From: Plazaster borealis
Taxonomy: Eukaryota > Echinodermata > Asteroidea > Forcipulatida > Labidiasteridae
Direction: 5' to 3'
Length of the DNA: 64,000 nt
NCBI GenBank assembly: GCA_021014325.1
Contig: CM037462.1
Span: 7,100,318 to 7,164,317 of the forward strand
This document shows positions 1 to 10,423 of this stretch, in pieces (the stretch's first letter is position 1; every line of letters starts with the position of its first letter). Made by a program: the position numbers and the translations under genes. A model generated the notes under the pieces. It did not search any database, was not told the DNA's origin, and was given only the letters and a program-made list of their open reading frames with translations.

Positions 1-1430
1 AATTCTGTCCAAATAACAAATAAATGACAAGAGATTCAGTTTTTGTTGGTTACAAAAACAAGGTGTTCGTGAGTGATGTCATCAAATTATGATTAAATGA
101 ATTGGTGACAAAAATCTTATGTTTGGTTCAGAAGTTAGTTTTTTCCATTATAAAACTTCAACTTCCGGTTTGAACTGGAAGTCAGGTGAAAAGGGGTCAC
201 ATTTTGTGTAGTGCTTGGTTGAGATTTTAAAGACCAGTTTATTGACGTGATGATTGTAAAAATCCATTGAGTGCATGGTTCAGGAGATATGTTTTTGACA
301 AACATTAAATTTCATTTTCCGGTTTGAAACGGAAGTCAAGGTCAAAAGGGGTCACACTGTGTGTATCTTTTCTTGAGTTTTTAAATACTTTTCCAATGAT
401 GTATACATTGTAAAAACCCAATGTGTAGTTCAGAAGTTATGATTTTTTGAAATTTTAAATTTCAACACCCGGTTTTAACCGGAAGTCAAGGTCAAATGAG
501 GTCACAATGTGTATCGCAAGTTGAGTCATCTGAGCCCTTTCGGATGACGCATAGATGATAAAAATCCAAAGTGTAGTTCAGAAGTTACGATTTGTTTAAA
601 CAATAACTTTCAACTTCCGGTTTGAACGGGAAGTCAAGGTCAAATGGGGTCACACTTTGTGTAGCGTTTTTTTTAAGTGTTTGGAGCCATTTCTGATGAC
701 GTATAGATGATAAAAATCCAATGTGTGGTTCAGGAGTTTTGATTTTTTCAAATATTAAATTTCATCTTCCGGTTTGTTACATACTTTTCCAAAGATGTGT
801 AGATTGTAAAAATCCATTGTGTGGTTCAGGAGTTATGAATTTTGAAACTTAAATGTCAACTTCTGCTTTGAACCGGAAGTCAAGGTCAAACGGGGTCACA
901 ATTAGTGTAGTGTATGTTAGGTTTTATAAAGACCTTTCAGATAATGTATGGATTGTAAAAATCCAGTGTGTATTCAAGAGTTACAAATTTTTCAAGTATT
1001 AGATGGATTATCTTTATGCAGGGGTGCGCAATATACAAGGTAACAGCGATGCTAAATGTATTCCTACATGTAGTTGATGTAAACTGAACTACAGGTACAA
1101 TGTACTGTATCTGTACACGTGTTATTACACTATCTCGCATTATCAAAGTAGGTCAACACAAACGTGCGCTTTAATGCCGATGGTTAAGACAACATTGTTA
1201 TTTCTGTGCAAAAGGTTGAGCAGGCTCAGCGTTCTACGACCTGATGCAAAAATTATGCTGACATGATTAGTAGTTTTTGAGATACAAATTTTATCAAATT
1301 ATCAATTTCCAGTTTGAACCGGAAGTCAAGGTCAAATGGGGTCATTTTTTGTATAGCGTTTGTTGAACCTTTAACGAACTTTCCGATGATGTATAGATTG
1401 TAAAAATACAATATATCGTTTATGAGATAG
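1..1430. repeat. Roughly 150-bp tandem-like repeats with TTCCGGTTTGAACCGGAA core
   Basis: Diverged copies are spaced about 150 bp apart (the GGAAGTC core near 176, 331, 481, 630, 875 and 1321; a truncated copy near 770). Each has a near-palindromic TTCCGGTTTGAACCGGAA followed by AAGTCAAGGTCAAATGGGGTCACA, here split as TCAAGGTCAAATG plus GGGTCACA, then a segment resembling TGTATAGATTGTAAAAATCC. Positions 1000-1270 are unrelated sequence breaking the array. The same family recurs on either strand at 11100-11240, 26570-26650, 27520-28080, 28960-29110, 54720-55080, 56100-56190, 57650-57720 and 59400-59460. No coding potential. Confidence 0.85.
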
Positions 1431-1455
1431 TTGGCGTAGTCGAGATGGGACAGGA

Positions 1456-2253
1456 CTAGACTTCTGACAGCGTGATGGCAGGCGTCTTGTGTAATAAACC
1501 AGCGGATAGGCCAAAGATTACGTTTGTGGAAATGAACAATTTTACATATATAGAGCTAACATGATGAGACATATTCATAGAACAATCCAGTGTGACTCCT
1601 AGGTTATTAATAGATGTGGAAGCTGGAATTGTAAAGTTTACCAATATTAATTTGAGATCAGGGAGAGTAGATAAAACATGAATATTGGTGAAATCAATGA
1701 ACGTGGTCTTATCCTGGTTAGGCTGAAGTATGTTTTGAGGCATCCATACATTGATCATGAGTACACAAGAAAATAAGTTGCTGAGTACGCGTTGACGATC
1801 ACCTTCAGACTTTGAGTCAAATTCAGCATAAAGCTGAATATCATCTGCATATTCATGAAATGAAATGCTATTTTGGCGAATGATTTTGCCGATGGGGTTT
1901 GTGTACAAAATGAACGCCAACGGGCCTACTATGGAGCCCTGGGGTATGGAGTACATGTAGGTAAAGGTATTATGTCTTGAGAAATCTCCTTTTATGGGAA
2001 CTTTGTTTGTGCGGTTGTTGAGATAAATGCTGAACCAAGACTTGACGGTATCGCTTATTCCAAGTTGAGTTTGAAGTCTCTCTAGGAGGATGTCATGGTC
2101 AAACGTGTCAAGGGCAGCGGACATACATGTATCGAGCAAGACCATAAGAACAGCTTTGTTTTTATCAAGGGAATAAAGAGTATCATTTTTTTGCCCTAAG
2201 GAGGGCAGTCTCGGTACTATGATGGCGCTTGTACGCAAACTGGAACTGTTCAC
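1456..2253 (-). pseudogene. LINE reverse transcriptase core fragment
   Basis: This is the longest open piece (265 codons) of the split LINE, covering RT blocks 2-6. Catalytic YADD is intact, as is the PQGS block, but the first catalytic Asp region reads LDTCMSAALDTFDHD. Homologous residues continue upstream in another frame to about 2500, so the open stretch is truncated by a frameshift near 2253. It lies antisense to the LAR gene in its upstream intron. Family assignment (CR1/L2-like) is from motif spelling only. Confidence 0.85.
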
Positions 2254-2500
2254 CTAGTTTGTAGCTGTCCACATGGTCAATCACTTGACATGTTGCCGCC
2301 TTCTCTATGACCTTGGACAAATAGGGTATGTTGGCAACAGGACAATAACTCTTAAGATGATTACGATAAAGAGAACTCTTTTAAATTATCAGAGTTATGA
2401 CAGAGTGTTTAAGATTGGATGGGAATATACCAGATGAAAGGCCGAATCGTTAACAATCTGTGTGATAACCGGGAGAAGAGTGGATAGATATCCAACCAGG

Positions 2501-4177
2501 GGTCGATTTCACAAAGAGTTAGGACTCGTCTTACATCTCGAGTTAGGACGAGTAACTTGTCCTAACTCGGGACGCATCCTTGGAACGATTACACAAAAGA
2601 TAGGAAGGGTTTAACATGTCCTAATTACCTTGGAAACGGCCCCGAACCCTTCCTAACTTAGGATCGGTGCGAGGGTCGTCCTAGCGGATGATTTTGCATT
2701 ATGTTTGTACGTTAACGATGTATGTTGCTTGATACAATAATGGCGCTGCTGCTTTTGGCTGACCACGAAGAGAGACGGGCGCTACGAAGAAAACGCCTCT
2801 ACCGTGGCAGACGGAATCCGTAAGATAGTCTGAACTAGACGAGGAAATCGTCCGTAGATACAGATTTACGAGGCAGGGGATACTGCCAGACAGGGTTGGT
2901 GGACAAATACAGCATGAAACACGGAAGGGTCAATGATTTTCCGCGATCGCGAAAAATTGAGAAACACTCCGTTGTTTTTCTCTTGTTATTAAAGCCAAAC
3001 CCAGGCCTGGAATTACAAATTTTTTAGGGCAAGGCCACTTTGGCCTTGGAGTATTCAAAATTTTGGAGGGCGCCAAGGCCAGTAGAAAGGGCACCAAGGC
3101 CAAAATGAGAAAATAAAAAGGGCACGAAGGCCACTTACATTGGACGGCAGCAACGCGATTCATTCACCCAATTTTTTTTTTATGTCATGCGGTGCAACAA
3201 TTCCACCAGAAGAGGGCGTTCAAACAAAAGAGCGCCCTCTGTTGGTTAATGGTTTTTATTTTAGACTGGTCTCCTGCTTAACGACGTCGGGTGTTTGTGT
3301 GCAACGGATGCACGCATTGTATGCAACCGATAAAGAGTCGCGATGCGTTGAACGTCATTTATGCTATCCCCTATCAGGGAAGTTCCCTTGCGGATTGCGC
3401 TGGATGGATATGTACATTAAAACACGTCACAAGCAAAAGATACATCGTATGATGCTGAAAACAAAAACTAACACAAGTAAATATTTAACTTTCATTAAAA
3501 GGGCACGACGGCCAACGGGGGAAGGGGCACGACGGCCATCAGGGGAAAAGGGCACGGCATTATGGCCGTGAAAAGGATATTTTTTCGAGGGGCATCACGG
3601 CCAGTTGCAGGCCGCTGTGTAATTCGAGGCCTGCAAACCTATTGAAAATGAATAAAAAAATCGAACAGGCAAGCGAATTTTGTTTATTAAGCCTTTTTTA
3701 TTTATTGTAAAACATCAAAAATCAGACTGTAAAAAGTTACGAGATCGTCACCGTAGAGCCTTAAAAGATAAGATGTAGGGATAGCCGGACGGATGACAAA
3801 ATCATCACATTCACGGCACCTTCTTTACCGTTTTTTTTTTCACCCAAATTACATTTTCTCCCTCCTTTTAATCAATAAATATACACAAACCAGCTTATCT
3901 CAGCTCTATATAAACATACAAATTGATTGTTCACTCATATAGGCCTAAAATCAACCGTAAACTGTCAACATTTTGTTGCCAAAGCGAAAACAAAATGGAT
4001 GATGTTTTTTTCTTGGGATGTGCAATTTGAAGGTTCAGATGGCCGTTTCATTAACGAAGCGATAGAGGCACCAAATTGCCGTTGCACAAGTGAATTTAGC
4101 CTCGTCCGAAAACTTGTTTTTGGTTTTAAACTATTCACAACTCGTCCTGCTTAGGAAGGGTTTTGTGAAATTGACCC
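2501..4177 (+). mobile_element. Harbinger-like DNA transposon remnant
   Basis: The ends form inverted repeats: GGTCGATTTCACAAA at the left and, reverse-complemented, GGTCAATTTCACAAA at the right, each followed by related TTAGGA/CTCGTC sequence. Inside (2740-2910), broken frames encode ADHEERRALRRKRLYRG and ELDEEIVRRYRFTRQGI, typical of the N-terminus of PIF/Harbinger transposases. The catalytic region is absent. It interrupts the CR1-like LINE between the residues SLDTLPS and the following LDIYPL segment. It is itself interrupted by a 632-bp hAT-like MITE. Subterminal sequence 2515-2660 is rich in internal palindromes. The target duplication could not be fixed. Positions 3640-4177 have no coding potential. 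Confidence 0.75.
3002..3633. mobile_element. hAT-like MITE, copy 1 (6-bp TSD CAAACC)
   Basis: The terminal inverted repeat is CAGGCCTGGAATTACA, matching the complement of TGTAATTCGAGGCCTG at the right. Perfect 6-bp duplications CAAACC flank it (2996-3001 and 3634-3639). A second copy at 26693-27340 is almost identical. The internal sequence has many GGGCACGAAGGCC / GGGCACGACGGCC repeats and a CTCF-like motif pair. Long reading frames across it are a by-product of low stop density. It is nested in the Harbinger-like element, so it inserted later. Confidence 0.85.
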
Positions 4178-4242
4178 AAGGATGGTAAGGTGTCCAATGA
4201 GCAAGATTTATTGGCTGCTCAAATTCAGGCATACAAAAGACA

Positions 4243-4682
4243 GTGGAAATAATAATAATAATAGTAATATAGTCTTATATAGCGCACGTATCTACCAATA
4301 AGGTACTCAAGGCGCTTGAACAGACAAACAGTAAGTTTTTCCCACAAGGTATGCGGGGCTACATTTTTGAAGTATGAGACCTATTCCTTTACATAGCACC
4401 ATGTAATGGTTTACAAGGTGATGTGGCGCAATATGCTGCCGATCAAACCAGGAACATCGGGACAAACCCTTTCTCTTTACGATAAGTGCACTGGGTTCTT
4501 TTACGTGCATTACACAACACACGGGACCTCTGGCTTAACGTCCCATCCGAAGGACGAAGCATGTGGTGAAGTGTCTTGCTTAATGACACAAGTGTCACGG
4601 CTGGGTTACGAACCCACACTCTGCTGATCAGAAACACAAGAGCTTGAGTTCGGTGTTCTTATCCACTCGGCCACGACACTCC
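4243..4682 (-). repeat. tRNA-derived SINE, family A, copy 1
   Basis: On the minus strand it opens with a tRNA-like head (GTCGTGGCCGAGTGGATAAG, then box B GGGTTCGTAACCCAGC-like). The body reads TAAGCCAGAGGTCCCGTGTG, then AAAGAGAAAGGGTTTGTCCC, and ends near AGCGCTATATAAGAC with an ATT-repeat tail. Copy 2 at 23648-24400 is collinear. It sits inside the CR1-like LINE. Copy 1 keeps an uninterrupted GACGTTAAGCC where copy 2 carries a MITE. Confidence 0.85.
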
Positions 4683-5889
4683 ACGTAAGTTTGGGAACAA
4701 TGACAATAGTATTATGTTGTGAATCGACGCTGGACTGTATAGTCTCAACCTTTTCCTTGAAAAAGGACAGAAAGTTTTCAGCAAGCTTTGTATTAGAATC
4801 ACACTCAGGGAAAATTTGAGCATTCTTGTTGAGAAGAACATTGATTGTGGCATACCTTTAACATTACAATTGGTGCATTTGTCAGAAAAATACTTAATCA
4901 TTGAATCAGTGATCAGTCTGTTAACATGTTTCTTTTGAGAACGGAAGGCGTGTTCGTCCATAGCCAGATAGCAGAGTTGCTCTTTTTCCATTTCTGTTCA
5001 AGGCGACGTCGAATACGCCTACATGTAAGTTCAGTGTGGATGGAGCCATTGTATTATGGGAGTCTGGGCTTGACGGTACGTTCCCTGTTTACAATCAGAC
5101 AAACTTCGTCAAGGATGGCAGAAGTTATTGTCACATACATGTAAGACTCTGTGAGAATGTTGGGATCAGTATAACTTTCTGGAAAGTCTGTGAACCTGTC
5201 GTGAAGTCGCTCTGCTAAGTGTCATGGTCCAGCTTGCCATACTCATGGGATGTTGTTGAGACCCTCAGTGGTGGAGGTTTTGCACTCTTGATGGTACATT
5301 TTATAACAACGTGATGATCGGAGTGATGCAAAGGGTCAACATGAACTTCATGGATTATATCATCATCATCGAGACATTACTACATGTAGGTCTAAGGTAT
5401 GTCCGTGCGTGTGAGTTGGGCCGTTGATGTGTTGGATGAAACCTGCATTGGAAATGATCTTGATGAACTTTTTTGTGTCCCAGTTATCAATTGAGTCAGT
5501 ATGAATACTGAAGTCACCTTAAAAATGCAGTTTTATAAGGAGTGACCAACGTTTCATCGAGAAAGTTTTCAAACTAGTCAAAAAATTGAGATGTTTTCAG
5601 CCCATTGGCACGTGACGGAGGTGGGCGATATATGGCGATAAGTTGGATAGAGTTTTTGAGCGTAACGATGCGGTGTTCAAAGTTAATGGAGGAGAAATCT
5701 GGTGGAGTAGAACATAATTTAAGAGATTTCTTTTACAAAGTGCCAATCCCTCCACCAAAGGTTTTACCCCGACAATGAAAATTAATGAACATGTAACCAG
5801 TAGGGGTAAATTCACCAATTATCACCATGTCGTCATCAGATAACAAGGTTTCAGTCAACGGCATTATGAGAACATCATACAATAGAATG

Positions 5890-8800
5890 TGGTCCAATTA
5901 AGGCTGTTCCGGTTACACGGTTAACCGACCGATCATCTGGTTACACGTGTACATGGTTCGGATAAACGTAAACAAATTCACTCGAAAGTGCCGTAAATCG
6001 CTGAACACATAACGATCACGATGGACACAACGCACGATCCCATGCGACGATCCCGTGCGACACACAAAAGCATCGTTTCCAATTTACAGGCTTGTAGTCT
6101 TTGTTTACTTGTTACTTTGCGTGCGACAACAAATGCAAGAAACATTGAAGGCTAGAGGGCGTTTGAGAACAATTCGATAGCGCGAGAGTAAACGCCCTCT
6201 ATTGGTGAAATTAAGCAATAGTATACAAAACCAAGTTCCAAATGCCTTGACCAAAGACTAAACGTGCCTGCGCATGCTCGGGAAAAGTGTTTTTTTTGGT
6301 CAAAATTGCAATATCATCATCGCTGGTGCGCGTGCTAAAACCATTTTACAGCATTGTCGTCGCTGGTTTGCACGTACATTCTGTCGACAATATGGTCAAC
6401 GGAGCATAGTTCCGTGGAAATTTTAGCTTGTTTACGAAAAACACTACAGAAGGTGTAGGCTTCTATGTACAAAAATTTCCAATTTAGGATACCCTGGAGC
6501 CACAAAAAGAGTATTTTACTGTAGGATAGTGTAAGATTTTGTCTCCTTGATTTGTTTTGTTTTATTGTTTTGGGGGGTTTATTTTGCGGGGTTTATTTTT
6601 TAACAAACCATATCAGGGGCCACCTCTTTGCCCAACCTATGGTTATCCTCATGGCCAGGAGAATATGCAGCAGGAGAATATGCATAATGGCAGGCAAAAC
6701 CAGTGGCTAAAAAAAGGGTACACTGTGACTGTCAGTTAATCCCTTGTAAACTGCCAAGACTTCTGGCTGGACAATGGGCAACCAGCAAGAGCTGTTTCAT
6801 CCCATGATAATTCTCTTTAACTTGAGGACTGGGATATTTTTAGGCTGTGTTCTGAAATCCTGAAATTTCTCCAGGGCTCAGATAACATACTAAAGTTTGG
6901 ACATAAACAACCAAGTCTGGTGTTTATCCGATCGTGCAAAATGTAGCAGTGCATCGTTTTGTCTCCATCCACTGGTTCTTCCACAAAGATCATAACTGCG
7001 CACACTGCAAAATGCGTTATGTTTCCCCTTGCTTTATCATACATACACGGCCATTTTGTGTGATGTTCTTTGTTGTATTTCTGATAGCATTTCTTTTCTT
7101 TGTCTTCTTTCCCATGATTTTTCAACATTTGTTTGCACAATCAGTTAGTTGTGGATTTTTGATACTATGCACATGCGTGATACAGACAGCCTGTAACTAA
7201 TTTTCCTATTGTCTAATGTGTAGGACACAGAGATTGTTGGCCAATAGGAAATTTTGTTACGAGCTACGTGTTTTAATAAAAACATTTGACAATCTCAGGA
7301 GTTTTTTTTAGACATGTTAATATAATGGATGTGAGGAAAGTTATGTTTTTTGGGGAATAATGCTTGTGTAAAATCCGGGATAGGTTCAACTCATGGTATT
7401 TATAAAATATTTGACTTAAAGTATGGGTGGCAATGTGGGTTTTAGTATTAAAAAAATAAGCTTGAGAATTTATAATTTGTCTATCACACTTTTCTGTCAA
7501 AAGTGTACCCATTGTCTAGTCCGCTAAATGTTTTCTACCCACTTGATTCTCAACAGTAATACTACAAAAAGATGCTAATTAAATCACTGGGTTCTTATTC
7601 AGATAAAGTATGTATGCAGAATTATGGAAAGGTGATGCTAAAATTTGTACCAAGTTTTTTTCAACTAAATACACCATAGAGACACTAACACAACTTAAAA
7701 AAATACTTAGGGCCTAATTGGTCAAACTTTTCTTTGTTTAACTCTTTCGTTACCGAATTGTTTGGACATAAACAACCACTGGTGACCTCATTGTTGACCA
7801 CTCAAGTGTGAAGCACACATTCTTACACAACAGAAAGACTTGTTCAAAGGCCATTTTTCAAACTCTATTATCACTTTGAAGATATTGTTTTACAGCAAAC
7901 TAAGTAATAAAAAAGTTCTTACTTATTGAATTCATTTTTCATACAATAATTTTCTTTGAGATTGGTCAATAAATGTCAAACATTTTTGTCTTTCTTTCTT
8001 CAGTGTGATCTCTAATCTCTAACACTTTTTGTACAAAACCATATGGCGCTCCATATGTGTTTGGCATTTAAGATCTTTCCACTCAAATTTAAAGGGATTG
8101 CATACATGTCATAGCAAACCTCTTTTATTTTACTATCATTGGAAAGATCTGATCTTTCTCTTTCCATTGATGGTAAGCTTGGGTATAGAGCAGGGTGAAC
8201 ATTATTACAAATGGCCGTTTCTCAGGCTTCAGTGTTTTTTTGTGTGTAAACCTGGTCGACTAAAGTTGCCAATGGTAGGGAAGAGGGGGTATGACATGAG
8301 TGCAGTCGTTTAAAGTCACCTACATGTATGGTAAGGAAAGGGCAAACAAAGCTCATGTGGAAGACGCAACCAATCTTGTAGAGATTATGGAGCGGATGAA
8401 TATTGCTAAAATAGTTAATTGGAGTTTTGTACAACTGAATAAAATAACACAGAGTGAAAAAACATTAATGGGTCAAGATTATTTTGGCCAGTTGAAGTAC
8501 ACAAAGGCAAACCAAATCAATATTTATGATCATCTTAGTGCCCAGCTTGATACAAGTACACAAATCATGTAGTTCCCTCGTTTACTAATATCAACTAATT
8601 CTGTCTCTTGCTCTTTGAATGCTTATTTACATTAAATTAATTTGAATTAGCTGAATACAATGTACATGTCAAGAGACATGTCCCTAAACTTCCCCTGTAT
8701 ACATGGTAGAGAGCATTAAAATCAAAGCAAATATTACTCTGCTTATCCTATAATCCCTTGACAAAAGACTTGGCTCAACCACTGAGCTCTTTTGTGTACA

Positions 8801-10243
8801 GTAATGGCTACCTGCAGTTTGTGTCTCAGAAAACTTGGGGGATTTGTTTTATGAGCCTTCATGTTCTGGTGTGACCTCTTTAATTATTATAAGTTCTGCA
8901 ATATTCATGAACAAATTCAAGTCTTTTGTGAACTGCCATAATTATAGTGATGGGGAAGAGGTCTCCCCACTACGTCACCATGACATTTATTTTGTTATAC
9001 CCGAAACTCCTGTTTGTTTTGCAACAAACACTAATGTCTAGGTTTTATTTGAAAGTGACAAAATATTCTTAAAAACCATTATTAAGAAAACAGAGAAACA
9101 CACACATACGGTTGCACTACTCACAATAAACCATCGGATGGATTTGTTTTCATTTTTGTGTTGTTATGTTATTGACTGCCAATGCGGTGAGGCCAGCCTT
9201 GACTCATACTGGCAGGTTCGTTCAACAGATGAGCCATCATTGTGCATCATTGTATAATGTACCAACTACAATTCACAACCCAATCTGATCTATTACATGA
9301 GCTTAATGATGCCATGAACATCAGTTGAGCAAATTCTTAGTTTGTAAGCTAAACCAGTCGCTGTTTTTCATAATGGGACAATGCCAGCCCCTGGAATTGG
9401 TCTGGCTGATCGCATTAGGTTTTTGTTATATAAAAAAAAACATACTAGGAAGTCATTGACATACATATACTTATTTGTTCAAAATAGACACAAAACTAAA
9501 CGATAACTTATTTTTAAAACAATTTATTTAAACTGTTTTTAAAAATAGCGTGGTATTTTTAGGGAGTAGCGGCAACAACTTAAACTCATTTTCACTGCAC
9601 GCTTAGTATGCCTGGCGAGAGTGCTGGTCCTGCCCCTTTGAACACCAGTTGGTCAAATGATTAGGGTTTTTTTTCTGTTAGTGACTGTTCTTCCATTGGG
9701 TGGTAAGCAGTTCGCCCTATCAGCTTTCACTGATACTCTAGTTTTGTTAATTATAAAATACATGACTTCTGAAGAGAATTAAATTGATCTGAAAATCAGT
9801 AACAAACGCCTTTTTTTTAATGACCATTACTTGTGTTTCACTAGCATCAACACCTTCAACTTTCACAAATAGCATGTATTACAATGTATTCAATGTTATC
9901 TATGCCTGACATGATATGTATACTAAATCTAAGGTGAAACTCTTTGAATAATTATTTGGCTGAAAATAGTGTAATTTAAAATGTGTTAACTGAGGGTGCA
10001 TATAATGATATAAAATTATTTATGACGAGGGTTAGTTAGAATAAAAAGTACTAAGTAAAGAATGATATCAAGAGGTGTTCTTGTAGATCTGAACACTTCA
10101 ATTTATTGAAGCTGCCTGGAGTCCAAACCCCAACTCTGGTGAAACTCTAGCAGATCCTTTGAAGTTCTTGAGGTGAGCATGGCTTGCAACAAAAGTAAAT
10201 ATTGTGTACATAATGTAACATCTTGTTTCCTTTTTGTCTTTAG
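5890..10243. other. Intron-like sequence upstream of the first LAR exon
   Basis: AT-rich DNA with scattered short open frames and no recognisable protein. 6150-6205 holds an AGAGGGCGT...ACGCCCTCT inverted pair. A piece near 6380-6430 (GTCAACGGAGCATAGTTC, TTAGCTTGTTT) recurs at 10975-11015. The 273-nt open frame 8300-8572 has no usable splice sites or homology. I see no exon for Ig1 here. Confidence 0.5.
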
Positions 10244-10423
10244 CTACCAGCATTCCTGCAGGTTTTCCAGTCATAACTAGAGGCCCTGTTCTTGATGTGG
10301 TTGAGAAAGGATATTCTGCAGTTCTAAATTGCGAGGCAGAGGGCAATCCAGACCCTGAGTTTTTGTGGTTCAAAGATTATATCCCTGTCGACCTTAGCAC
10401 AGAGAGAATCAAGTTAACATCAT
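10244..10423 (+). CDS. Lar: LAR exon: Ig2, N-terminal half
   Basis: The acceptor is AG at 10242-10243 after a T-rich tract, and the donor is GTAAGT at 10424. Both sides are phase 1; the exon is 180 nt. It encodes the Ig1-Ig2 linker and strands A-D of Ig2: the GFPVITRGP linker, the first Ig cysteine in [12 protein letters not shown], and the core tryptophan in [10 protein letters not shown]. It ends after RIKLT. The protein breaks in the D-E loop, where vertebrate LAR-family genes can insert a short alternative peptide (meA). The preceding exon (end of Ig1) was not found between 1 and 10243, so the window's left edge is probably inside a long intron. Confidence 0.93.

Larger units (their letters stand above)
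1433..5890 (-). pseudogene. CR1-like LINE, degenerate, split by later insertions
   Basis: Reading the minus strand from 5890: an APE-type endonuclease with TETLLSDDDMVIIGEFTPTG (about 5860-5790) and the motif GDFSIHTDSIDNWDTKKF (about 5520-5465); a linker (about 4990-4690) with DKCTNCN; a short piece (about 4239-4178) reading NKSCSLDTLPS; then the reverse transcriptase (about 2500-1433). The RT has YCPVANIPYLSKVIEKA, FAYKRHHSTETALL, the D-x-(6)-FDHDILLERLQ block, SIPQGSIVGPLAFILY, and YADDIQLY. It ends around VRSLVLSHLDYAN, so the 3' end is missing. Several frameshifts and stops make it non-functional. Two gaps are filled by a SINE (about 4243-4682) and a Harbinger-like element (about 2501-4177). 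Confidence 0.88.

Noticed and set aside
3140..3571. 143-codon open frame
   Set aside because: It lies inside the hAT-like MITE; the nearly identical second copy at 26693-27340 does not keep this frame, and no domain is visible.
8300..8572. 90-codon + strand open frame before the first LAR exon
   Set aside because: No homology to Ig1 or any domain I know, no good acceptor or donor at its edges, and composition like the surrounding intron.
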